Below, in pieces: positions 54,002 to 62,700 of a DNA stretch of 64,000 nt. The position numbers and the translations under genes are program-made. The notes beneath the pieces are model-generated. The model saw only the letters and a program-made list of their open reading frames with translations, was not told the origin of the DNA and searched no databases. The stretch is from an uncultured Prevotellaceae bacterium (GTDB taxonomy: Bacteria; Bacteroidota; Bacteroidia; Bacteroidales; Bacteroidaceae). The stretch is from positions 1 through 64,000 of the forward strand of contig CACYRS010000011.1 of NCBI GenBank assembly GCA_902776935.1, in the 5' to 3' direction. Position 1 is the stretch's first letter, and every line of letters begins with the position of its first letter.

Positions 54002-55291
54002 TTATCTTGTGTTGTTACGTTTATGCGGAACGTTCCCTAATGGGAACGAGTCGAAATCATGCCATCCTCGGTCAGTGTAGGTTGTACCAGTGAATAGTAC
54101 GGCGAGCTCCTGATGGATGACAGTGGCCAGACGGTCGCTCTTAAACGCCTGCACAAGCCTCATGCGTATGATGCCTTTATACTCGCAGGCCACGATCCAA
54201 AGCGGATAGGAATAGGAACCGGCACTGACGCCCACGGTCTTCACCTGTTGTGCTATGTTTTCGCCGAAATTGAGATGACCAGCGTAGGATATGCCATAGG
54301 TATTTATGGCTGAATCTTTCTTCCTTCCGCTTTTGACAACCTTGGACGACGTTTGTCGCACAGGCAGCGGTGCGGAAAAAATCTGGTTGAAGTCAGATCG
54401 CAGCCGAGCCACCGTTGTATATAGATTCTCCGGTCTTGTCTGCACTTTCATCTCCGTACGCAAATGCCTTGCCCTTTCCCCTACAGGCATACTATCGATC
54501 TCTGTTGTATAGGGAAGTGAGAAAGGGATTGCTCCATTGCCACCGGACTCGAAATGGAATATCGGACGAAGGTCGGTAGGAACGTAACATACTATCTCCT
54601 TCTGCCCCACGTCGTAGCACTGACGGATGGCTCGGCCTATGACGGCATTCAGTGCAGGTATCACAGAGCTGCCGTTCTCCCGTGCAAAGGCAAGAATCGG
54701 CTTGAGTGGCAGGTCGATGTCAATAATACGCTGCCGGGTGGTTCTGCTGCTGAACAGTTTTTCCGGAATATGGAATATGTCGTGCTCCTGAGGAATGAAC
54801 TTGCCCTCGGGCTCTCCGGGTGCGCCTCCCTCAAGGATGTGCTCGTGGCATGGGAAAGTGTCAATGCTGTCAGCAGCAAACTGGTTGTCATCATTGGTAT
54901 GACAATAGAACGACAGGACAGTATGGAGGAAAGCGCAGATAGACCGCATGTCGGCAAGCCCGTGGAACACATGGAGCGTAAAGCGCCTCTCGCCGTAGGT
55001 CACATAGAGCATGAGACCATCGGTCTCTTTAGGGCCAAGGGACCGAGGACCTTCATCTTCCCTTACCACTGTGACCTGCTCCACCTCGGAGGTCTCCACG
55101 AGGAATCTCCGCCCCACTATTACTGGGCGTGCCCTAAAATTCCGGTGTACCCTCAGAGCACTCAGCACTGCAGCCCGCAGTTCATCGGGATGCACGCTCT
55201 GAGTCAACTCGCATTCCGCCTCTATCACTGTAGCCCGCTTACCGGAACGGCCCCAGTAAAATGTTTCATCAAAAAAAAACAGTTTCTCCAT
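54002..55291 (-). CDS. HxxxD-type acyltransferase (condensation-domain-like)
   Basis: 429 residues. The HxxxD catalytic motif appears as HVFHGLADMRS (H-G-L-A-D) near residue 130. The two-lobed chloramphenicol-acetyltransferase-like fold is suggested by the later NTYGISYAGHLNFGENIAQ segment. Similar stand-alone proteins act as alcohol or lipid acyltransferases or NRPS-like condensation enzymes. Acceptor and donor are unknown. 65 nt after the synthetase gene, 25 nt before the kinase-like gene. Confidence 0.7.
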   Translation of the reverse strand: MEKLFFFDETFYWGRSGKRATVIEAECELTQSVHPDELRAAVLSALRVHRNFRARPVIVGRRFLVETSEVEQVTVVREDEGPRSLGPKETDGLMLYVTYGERRFTLHVFHGLADMRSICAFLHTVLSFYCHTNDDNQFAADSIDTFPCHEHILEGGAPGEPEGKFIPQEHDIFHIPEKLFSSRTTRQRIIDIDLPLKPILAFARENGSSVIPALNAVIGRAIRQCYDVGQKEIVCYVPTDLRPIFHFESGGNGAIPFSLPYTTEIDSMPVGERARHLRTEMKVQTRPENLYTTVARLRSDFNQIFSAPLPVRQTSSKVVKSGRKKDSAINTYGISYAGHLNFGENIAQQVKTVGVSAGSYSYPLWIVACEYKGIIRMRLVQAFKSDRLATVIHQELAVLFTGTTYTDRGWHDFDSFPLGNVPHKRNNTR

Positions 55292-55356
55292 TTAGTATCT
55301 TCTCAAGTGTTATTCCACCTTTGTCAGGCTGTCGATGGCGGGGTTGGCGTATTACT

Positions 55357-56445
55357 TTATTCAAATGATAGTTTCTGGGCCTGTTCGAACAGTTTCTTGG
55401 CGATTGTCATGTTACCAGGTTGGTAACCGTTCAGCACGTCGAGTATCCGACAGAGTCCAGCAGGACCACCACCCTGCCTCAGCACATAGACATAGCAGAG
55501 GTTCTGGATGCCTATGTTCTCCGAGAGAATATCTAGGTCGGTGGCTCCAAGCTGTGAGACTGCCAGACGGTAGGCATCGTCGCTGTATTCCTCGACAAGA
55601 CGATTTACTTCTCCGAGTGTTTCCATGCCAAGGTCCTGGAGCACCCGCAGGTAGGGCATTATCGGCACAGGATACAATTCGGCCTGGTTGATGGCAGCTA
55701 TGCGCTGGTTCAGACGGTCGAAGGGATGTGCCTCCAGATAGCGGCGGAATGTCTCGGCGTTCAGGTCCACGCAGTCGAGCTGTCCGGAGGCTTCCAGTGC
55801 TAGCATCTGACGGCGATAGTCAACCAAGACATTGCGTAGTCTACTGAACTCCTCATCCATCAGTTCCAGCATACCGGCCATACGGTTGAACTGTCGCATA
55901 TACTCATGGGGAATCTTCACATCGCCCTTGTAACCGGTGTCATGGTCGAGCGTGCTCCATACGTGTTGCAGGGCTGTACGCATCTGTATCTCAAAGCGCA
56001 ACTCGTTAAGCAGCGGCATTTCCGGATCATCGACGATAGTTTTAGGCAATCGGCAGATATAGTGCAGCGAATTATATCCAAAGCTATCCAAACGATGCTG
56101 TTTGCGTTTATCGACAGAGTTCCGCCTGTCCACAACAAACGCTTCGTTCACAATGGCAGCTACCTTGTCCACATCAGCACTGTAAAACGTCACCACACGC
56201 AAACCCACAATGTCTGTTACATCATCGATTGTTTGGTATTTGCCGCCTTTCAGTTCCAGTTTTCCCGCAAGCGACATTTCAGTCTTTATGCGGTGTTCCA
56301 TGGCTGTCACCTTCACGTGCTGGGCATCGAGAGCATTGCGCAGTGCCTCGTCGGCTAGACGAGACAGTCGTTCATAGATGGATATCCGCTCATGGTACTG
56401 TTCCATGAGCATTTCTCCATGTAGGTCAAGTTGATAGTTCATCAT
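55357..56445 (-). CDS. RelA/SpoT-type (p)ppGpp synthetase, stand-alone
   Basis: 362 residues with the synthetase fold and no HD, TGS or ACT domain. Landmarks: a helical N-terminus, VTDIVGLRVVTFYSADVDKV, then SFGYNSLHYICRLP and the catalytic-type ELRFEIQMRTALQHVWSTLDHD. The C-terminal about 150 residues are helical (GMETLGEVNRLVEEYSDDAYRL). It should transfer pyrophosphate from ATP to GDP/GTP, or to another nucleotide or tRNA as in toxic SAS enzymes. It overlaps the hydrolase gene by 4 nt, so the two are coupled. Confidence 0.85.
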   Translation of the reverse strand: MMNYQLDLHGEMLMEQYHERISIYERLSRLADEALRNALDAQHVKVTAMEHRIKTEMSLAGKLELKGGKYQTIDDVTDIVGLRVVTFYSADVDKVAAIVNEAFVVDRRNSVDKRKQHRLDSFGYNSLHYICRLPKTIVDDPEMPLLNELRFEIQMRTALQHVWSTLDHDTGYKGDVKIPHEYMRQFNRMAGMLELMDEEFSRLRNVLVDYRRQMLALEASGQLDCVDLNAETFRRYLEAHPFDRLNQRIAAINQAELYPVPIMPYLRVLQDLGMETLGEVNRLVEEYSDDAYRLAVSQLGATDLDILSENIGIQNLCYVYVLRQGGGPAGLCRILDVLNGYQPGNMTIAKKLFEQAQKLSFE

Positions 56446-57032
56446 AAAGAGGGTTTAGGAGGAAACACTTGATTAATGAGATTTTTAAACTCCTTATAAG
56501 CAAAGGTATCACGGAGTTCACTGAGCGCATCAGCCAGTCCCCGGTAGTGCCACTCGTGGTCTTTGGGGTCCTTGGCATGGAAAAGGTCCCACAGAGCATC
56601 GCCCTGCTGGGCATAGTCGCGGGCGATGGCCCGCATATTCGAGAGCTTGTCGCCGAGAGCCACGATCTTAGCATCGAGTGAGGCACGCTTCAGACGCTCG
56701 ATGGCATCCTGCTTGCGAGCGTGCCAACTGTCCTCCTCGCTCACACCCTCTGGCATGGTGTCGCTCTCCGAGGCCACGAGCGAGGCGATGCGGTCGCCGA
56801 ACCCAGTACGGATCTGTTCTATCGTAACGCCGGTGTCCTCTACAGTGTCGTGCAGAACTGCAGCGGCCAGCAGTTCCTGATTGCGTGTCATCGTGGCCAC
56901 GATTTCTAATGCCTCCATCGGATGGACGATATAAGGGAAACCCTTGCCGCGACGCTCAGTCCCGGCATGGGCGCGGACGGCGAACACGATGGCGCGGTCC
57001 AGCAGTGTGGTGTCTAACGGTTTGTTTGCCAT
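56442..57032 (-). CDS. HD-domain (p)ppGpp hydrolase (small alarmone hydrolase type)
   Basis: 196 residues. HD motifs of the MESH1/SpoT hydrolase group: AIVFAVRAHAGTERRGKGFPYIVHPMEAL (as landmarks VRAHAGTERRG and YIVHPMEAL), the catalytic HDTVEDTG, and VALGDKLSNMRAI. It would remove the 3'-pyrophosphate from alarmones and so counter the synthetase encoded next, with ATGA overlap. A stand-alone hydrolase upstream of a synthetase matches the toxSAS-antitoxin logic. Confidence 0.85.
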   Translation of the reverse strand: MANKPLDTTLLDRAIVFAVRAHAGTERRGKGFPYIVHPMEALEIVATMTRNQELLAAAVLHDTVEDTGVTIEQIRTGFGDRIASLVASESDTMPEGVSEEDSWHARKQDAIERLKRASLDAKIVALGDKLSNMRAIARDYAQQGDALWDLFHAKDPKDHEWHYRGLADALSELRDTFAYKEFKNLINQVFPPKPSL

Positions 57033-57033
57033 T

Positions 57034-57291
57034 TTATTCCAAGTATTTTGTTCTCATTTGTTGTTGCTCTTCCTTAGAGAAGCCTAATTGGTTTTCGATG
57101 TACCCTGACAGCGAGCCGTGCTTCTGATCTATCAGGTCGAGGGTCGCCTCGAAGTTCTCGCGGCTCACACCGACCATGGCACGGGCATTCTCGATGCCTT
57201 CAAATGCGATGGTCCGTTGCGAGTGGGCTACTTGGATAGAGAACGTCATGGCAAATAATACGATGGCGATCGCAAAATCTTCATTCTTCAT
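57034..57291 (-). CDS. Remnant of a secreted tyrosine phosphatase (Y_phosphatase3 type)
   Basis: 85 residues: a signal-peptide-like start (MKNEDFAIAIVLFAMTFSIQVAHSQ), then RTIAFEGIENAR, which resembles the RxIxLEGxxNFR opening of these phosphatases. It is joined directly to VSRENFEATLDLIDQKHGSL and a typical C-terminal QQMRTKYLE. The catalytic C-x5-R loop and the whole core (about 180-200 residues) are missing, in frame. It is inactive as a phosphatase. ATGA overlap with the upstream gene, 1 nt before the hydrolase. Confidence 0.65.
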   Translation of the reverse strand: MKNEDFAIAIVLFAMTFSIQVAHSQRTIAFEGIENARAMVGVSRENFEATLDLIDQKHGSLSGYIENQLGFSKEEQQQMRTKYLE

Positions 57292-58142
57292 TCTGGTAAG
57301 TATTTGTCGAACATTTGCAGCAGTGGTCCGCTTAAGGGATGTTTCCCATCGGTTAACTTGCTTATAAAGAAAGCCATCTTGGTAGCGATGAAAGGTTGCA
57401 GCTTCCTGACTCCGGCCTCCAGTGCTTCCTTGGAGTCCGTGCCGAAATAAACCGTTGCGAAGGCATCCCAGTGGGCCTTCAGTGTGTCGTTGTCTAAATG
57501 GAAGATGTTGTCGGCACGTTCCGCACTTAAGAAGTGTGACGAATAGTACATCATGCCCAAGTCCCATTCGGGCACGCCATAGGCAAAGTCGCCCACGTCA
57601 ATCCAGAGCTCGCGGCTTCCGTCGGTGATGATATTACCGATGTGCAGGTCGCCGTGCAGACAAGTAGGCATGGAGGGCACGGTATCGATGAAGCGGTGGA
57701 ACCGCCTAGTGAGTTCATCAGGAAAATCTGCAAGCCGGTCAATCCATGTGCTCGCCAGTTCCCGCATGTCCGGCAACCGCGTGGTGTCGGCAGGGGTCTG
57801 GTGAAGCTGCTTGGCCAGCATGGCGAAACTCTGCGACAGCGGCACCAGTTTGTCGGGCTCCTGCGAGATGATGCGGGTGAACGAGCGCTTGGGCTGGATC
57901 AGTTCATACTCGGCTCCGAAGCGGGTGCCATCAGTAATCAGTCGAATGGGCTTCGGGGTGGGCAGTCCACTCTCATATACCACCTGGCTCGTACGGAACT
58001 CCCTGATGGCGTTCTCCGCAGCAATACCGGCCAGAAACAGCTTAGCCAGTGTCTTGCCGTCCTTGTGGTTATAGGTGAGGGCCGTCCCGCCTTCACCGGT
58101 CTGAACATAGTCGTTCAGATCTATGGTTACGTAAGTATTCAT
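57288..58142 (-). CDS. Aminoglycoside-phosphotransferase-like kinase
   Basis: 284 residues. A protein-kinase-like fold: KLFLAGIAAENAIREFRTSQVV near the nucleotide loop, catalytic HGDLHIGNII (HxDxxxxN) and metal-binding WIDVGDFAYG (DxD-type, here DVGD). WDLGMMYY follows. These resemble the TIGR02172 group found in anaerobes. The substrate is not known. It is first in the operon and its promoter overlaps a palindrome at 58329-58345. Confidence 0.75.
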   Translation of the reverse strand: MNTYVTIDLNDYVQTGEGGTALTYNHKDGKTLAKLFLAGIAAENAIREFRTSQVVYESGLPTPKPIRLITDGTRFGAEYELIQPKRSFTRIISQEPDKLVPLSQSFAMLAKQLHQTPADTTRLPDMRELASTWIDRLADFPDELTRRFHRFIDTVPSMPTCLHGDLHIGNIITDGSRELWIDVGDFAYGVPEWDLGMMYYSSHFLSAERADNIFHLDNDTLKAHWDAFATVYFGTDSKEALEAGVRKLQPFIATKMAFFISKLTDGKHPLSGPLLQMFDKYLPE

Positions 58143-58263
58143 AATAGTTACATTTTAAACTTGATCCGGTCACCAATACAATGGCTTATTGTTCGTTATA
58201 TTGTGAAACTTATTATTAGTCATACCTTGCTTGGGCCGTCAGGCCTCAGTGCAGACTATCGTC

Positions 58264-58277
58264 ATGATAGCTATCAT
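58264..58277. repeat. 14-bp perfect palindrome ATGATAGCTATCAT
   Basis: Perfect inverted repeat in the divergent region between the phosphotransferase operon and metY. It may be an operator or a short RNA hairpin in the leftward leader. The rest of the 302-nt gap holds the two promoters and AT-rich sequence; no gene seen. Confidence 0.55.
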
Positions 58278-58328
58278 AGCTATATATAATATAAGGTGTA
58301 ATACTATCCTCATATTGTCATCCACAAC

Positions 58329-58345
58329 TTTTGCATGCAAAATTA
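58329..58345 (-). promoter_or_regulatory. -7 box and palindromic operator of the alarmone operon
   Basis: The 14-bp palindrome TTTTGCATGCAAAA (58329-58342) overlaps TAATTTTG on the minus strand (58338-58345). A regulator bound there would block the promoter. Predicted leader about 185 nt. Confidence 0.5.
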
Positions 58346-58384
58346 CTATATTTTTAGCAAACTATATTATAAAAACCTGCATTT

Positions 58385-58417
58385 TTTCTAGAAACTGGAA
58401 AAAAAACTGTACCTTTG
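58385..58417 (+). promoter_or_regulatory. Promoter of metY
   Basis: TTTC (58385-58388), 21 nt, TACCTTTG (58410-58417). The ATG at 58445 is 27 nt downstream. Confidence 0.65.
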
Positions 58418-58444
58418 CAGACAAAAATTCAAACCGACATACAA

Positions 58445-59728
58445 ATGGACAAGAAACTGAGACAGGGCACGCTTTGCGTACAGGCAGGCTATAAGGCCAA
58501 AAACGGAGAACCAATAGAGTTGCCAATCATACAGTCGACAACATTCAAATACGACGACTCTGATGAGATGGCAAAGTTGTTTGACCTCGAGAAGGAGGGA
58601 TATTTCTATACCCGCCTCCAGAATCCCACCAACGACGCTGTGGCTGCGAAGATAGCTGCTCTCGAAGGCGGTGTGGGAGCAGTGCTGACATCGAGCGGTC
58701 AGGCAGCCAACTTCTACGCCATCTTCAATATCTGCCAGAGCGGTGATCATTTCGTGACATCAAACGAGATATACGGTGGCACATACAATCTCTTCGGTGT
58801 AACACTGAAGAAATTAGGCATCGAGTGTACATTCGTATCACAGGAAGCCAGCGAGGAGGAGATACAGGCTGCCTTCCGTCCTAACACAAAGGCACTCTTC
58901 GGAGAGACCATCTCCAATCCCGGATGCGCTGTGCTCGACATAGAGAAATTCGCAAAGATTGCACATAAGAACGGGGTGCCACTCATCGTGGACAACACCT
59001 TCGCAACACCAGTTAACTGTCGTCCTTTCGAGTGGGGTGCAGACATCGTCACCCACTCTACCACAAAGTATATGGACGGACTGGCCACTCAGGTGGGTGG
59101 TGTGGTAGTTGACAGCGGTAACTTCGACTGGCTCGCAAATGCAGAGAAGTTCCCAGGCCTCTGTACTCCCGACGAGTCGTATCACGGACTTACATACGTG
59201 AAGGCATTCGGAAAGATGGGCTTCACCACAAAACTCGTGGCACAGCTGATGCGCGACCTGGGAAGCATCCCCGCACCACAGAACTCTTTCCTGCTGCACC
59301 TCGGACTGCAGACACTCCACCTGCGTATGGCACAGCACTGTAAGAACGCACAGAAGGTGGCTGAGTTCCTGAGCCAGAACGACAAGGTGGCATGGGTTCA
59401 CTATTGTGGTCTGCCAGGCGACAAGGCTTACGAACTGGGACAGAAATACCTGCCTAACGGCTCATGCGGTGTCATCGCATTCGGACTGAAGGGAGACCGC
59501 GAGACAGCCATCAAGTGGATGGACTCACTGAAGATGATAAACATTGTGACCCACGTGGCCGACGCCCGCACATGTGTGCTTCACCCTGCATCTCACACCC
59601 ATCGTCAGCTCTCTGACGAACAGCTGCGAGAGGCCGGCGTTGCCCCAGACCTTATCCGTCTGAGCGTAGGTATTGAGGATGTGGAGGATATCCTCGACGA
59701 TATCAAGCAGGCACTCGCTATCTTGTAA
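58445..59728 (+). CDS. metY: O-acetylhomoserine sulfhydrylase (PLP enzyme)
   Basis: 427 residues from ATG 58445; the frame extends upstream into the promoter. Family features: TLCVQAGYKAKNGEP, FYTRLQNPTNDAVAAKIAALEGG (landmarks FYTRLQNPT and ALEGG), LTSSGQAANFYAI, the VDNTFATPVNCRPFEWGAD region, PLP-lysine in HSTTKYMDG, and late VSVGIED-like LSVGIEDVEDI. It makes homocysteine from O-acetylhomoserine and sulfide, linking to asd in methionine synthesis. Its end overlaps sprA by 11 nt. Confidence 0.94.
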   Translation: MDKKLRQGTLCVQAGYKAKNGEPIELPIIQSTTFKYDDSDEMAKLFDLEKEGYFYTRLQNPTNDAVAAKIAALEGGVGAVLTSSGQAANFYAIFNICQSGDHFVTSNEIYGGTYNLFGVTLKKLGIECTFVSQEASEEEIQAAFRPNTKALFGETISNPGCAVLDIEKFAKIAHKNGVPLIVDNTFATPVNCRPFEWGADIVTHSTTKYMDGLATQVGGVVVDSGNFDWLANAEKFPGLCTPDESYHGLTYVKAFGKMGFTTKLVAQLMRDLGSIPAPQNSFLLHLGLQTLHLRMAQHCKNAQKVAEFLSQNDKVAWVHYCGLPGDKAYELGQKYLPNGSCGVIAFGLKGDRETAIKWMDSLKMINIVTHVADARTCVLHPASHTHRQLSDEQLREAGVAPDLIRLSVGIEDVEDILDDIKQALAIL

Positions 59729-62700
59729 GCGAGAACTTCACAGACAGACCGAAGTCGTGAGTTGTGGTAGGATAACTTGAGGATGCCAGGAGAGGAGTAT
59801 TCGTCTGACGGTCGTAATAGGCCGAGATGGTAAGCAGACGACTCAAGGTATAATCCGCCATAAACGACACTTTCAACGCACTATTGCCACTCGATGCCGC
59901 AGAGGTACGGGTGGCAATATCGCGTGTTATGGCGGCCTGCTGACGGAAGGAGATGTCAAGACGAAGGTTCAGATCGTGGTTGACACCTGAACGAGAGCTG
60001 GTATTTCTTGATTCACCAGTCTGGTTAGACTGGCCAGATTTACTTGATTTTCTCGATTGCGCCTTTTTGATTTTCCTATTTCCGCTGGCTCCGAAGATGT
60101 TGAAATCGCGAAGCTTATAGGCGAGACCTATCACCCAGTCGTTGGAACGTGACTCATTGATCTGGACACTCGTCATAGAGAGGTTGAGCACTCGGGTACG
60201 ACGATACTCAACCTTTGCCGTGAGGTCGTTCTGGAATGTTGCATCGACGCCCAACAGGGGCGAGAACGACTCGTTTATACTCACCGTTGACACATTATAC
60301 ATTGATGAGGGTTGGAGCAGTCCGGTGGTCTGGTTGACGGTGAATCCAAGACCGTTCATATACTCCTGCCATGAGCTGTAAGAGGCGTAGGAGCCTATGC
60401 TGAATACGGACTTGTAAGCGTGGTTGATGTTAAACGACTTGAAATGTTCGCTGAACCACGTCAGTTTTGATAGCCCACCGTATCTTATGGACCAGTTAGG
60501 CAACATCCTCGCCAGTGTGGGGAAGATGTCGAGACTTCCCTTCCCGCTCGATGTGTAGGCCTCGAGGAAGGCAGGAATCATCACATCGGCAGAATACTGG
60601 TTCACCTCGGCCACATTACGGGCATTAACCACTGAGCCCGGTTTGGGATACTGCGCTGCCACACGCTGGGCAAACTCAGGGATAAGGTCACAGAAATGTT
60701 CGAAGGTCGTGGAACGGTAGCCATTGTCGGCACTGCCTATGCCTTCGAGCGATCCCTTCAGAGATATGGTGGTCATGTTAAAGCTTCCGCTATGGGTGGT
60801 AGGCATGCCAGCATACATATACTGGATACTCTTGGCACGGGTATCTGTACGTGAGGCGTTGAGGTCGATCTTAAGGTCGCGCATAGGCTCAAGGACCGCC
60901 CTCACCTGGAGGTCGTTGGAGCTGTTGATATTGGCAGGGGTTGACACACTGTCGTTTTTGAGCAGCCAGCCGTTGTTATAGGCTTTGTCAAGATAGCTGT
61001 CGCCAATGGTTCCGAAGGCGAAATCAAGACCCGGCGAGAGACCTCCGGAAGAGCGCTGTCCGAAGGCGTCGCCGATATTAGGCATGAAGCCCGGAAGGAG
61101 CATCGAATACTGGTTGCGGTAGGAGACGTTGATGCTACGTACCATCATCAGCAAACGGGCTATGCTCTGGGCAGGCTTATACCACCACTGGTTCTCCAAC
61201 GGTGGCTTGGCAACGATGGAGAGTCGGATGCCTACGGTATCCTTCGACTTGATAAGAATCTTATTCTCATCGATCACCTTATATGATACGTTATACGGTT
61301 TGCCGTCCTTGGTACGGGCAGTGACAATAAGACGCTTCGACTTCTTATTATGAGCCACGGTTATGGTGGTATCGGGCTTGAGGGTTATCTCACGCTGATA
61401 GGTATTCTTCTTCGGGGCCTGGGTCTTGTCAATATCGGCACCAACAGCATTCTTAGGACTCTTCGGAGTCTTGGGTTTCGCGGGTTTCCTGGCTATCGAC
61501 TTCTTGAATCGCTCGTTCACCTTCTTCAGGAAGGGGAAGTGATTATAGAGTGTCTCAAGATTGAATGCGGCATTGATATTGAGGTTTCGACGGCTGGTGA
61601 TGGTATTCCCCAATGATGTGCCGCTGGCTGTCTCTGTACCTCTTACCCAGGTGTAGTTTGCAGTGTAGGATGCATCGCTGTTGATCCAGTCGAGGATAGG
61701 CAGTTTGTTCAACGGCAACTGGTATGATGCCGTTGCCTGCTGCTGGTAATCGAGTGGTGTTCCTAGGTTTCGGATACTCTGCCATACGGAGTCTTTCCAG
61801 GCTGAGTAACGGTCGGGATAGAGGTCTTTGTTTACCGGTGTGTAAGGTTCCTCGATCTCTGCGTGGGTGGCACTCTGGAAGTTGAAGTGCAGGTTCTTGG
61901 TGAAGTCCCAACGCATTGCGAAGTCACGGTTCCAACGGAACATCGAATTGAATGTGAGGGGGATGTTCTGGCTTAACAGGTTCTCGAGGTCGCGTTCCTG
62001 CAACTCAAAGTAAGAACGGGTAATCTCTGAGTTGAAGGATATGCTCTGGGGCAGATAGTTGAGTCCGATGGCCTTAGGGAAGTTGAGCCACTTCGACTTT
62101 CCCTTAAGTTTCTTGAACGGCTCCCAGGTCTTGTATACAGGCGAATAACTGTAGTTGAGGGCTCCCCGCCAGTTGTCTTCTTTCTCATAGACGGTAGTCT
62201 CGCCTGAGGTATAACGGTGTGAGTGGCTGTATGAGAAAGAGAAGTTTCCGGGGTCGTAAGGCATAGGGTGACGCTTGGTCTTTATACCCCACCTCACATT
62301 GGAGAGCGAGAAGTTGGTGTTCGTGGTACGGGTGATGGCCAACGACTCTATGCTGTCTCTCCCATGCTGGTCTTTTGCAGCATCGAGGGCATCCTTCAAT
62401 CGCATGTCGCTGTCGAGAGGGTTATATCGCGGACGGACCTCCTCCTTGGTTACTGAGTAATAGAGGGGTGCCGACACCTTCGCCTTTTCGGGGAAGAACT
62501 TTCCGAGTTCGAGCGATGTGGTTATGGAGTACTGTTTCTCTGTGTTTGTGCTACGCTGTGACACACTCTCCTCAAGACCTCCGAAGCCATCGCCGATATA
62601 CCGTCCGGTAACGTTTACCGTACCGAAGTCAGAGAGTTGGACGTTCATCGTTCCCGATGCTGCCCAGCCACCATCGTTGTTGGTCTCCAGGAGTCGCAGC

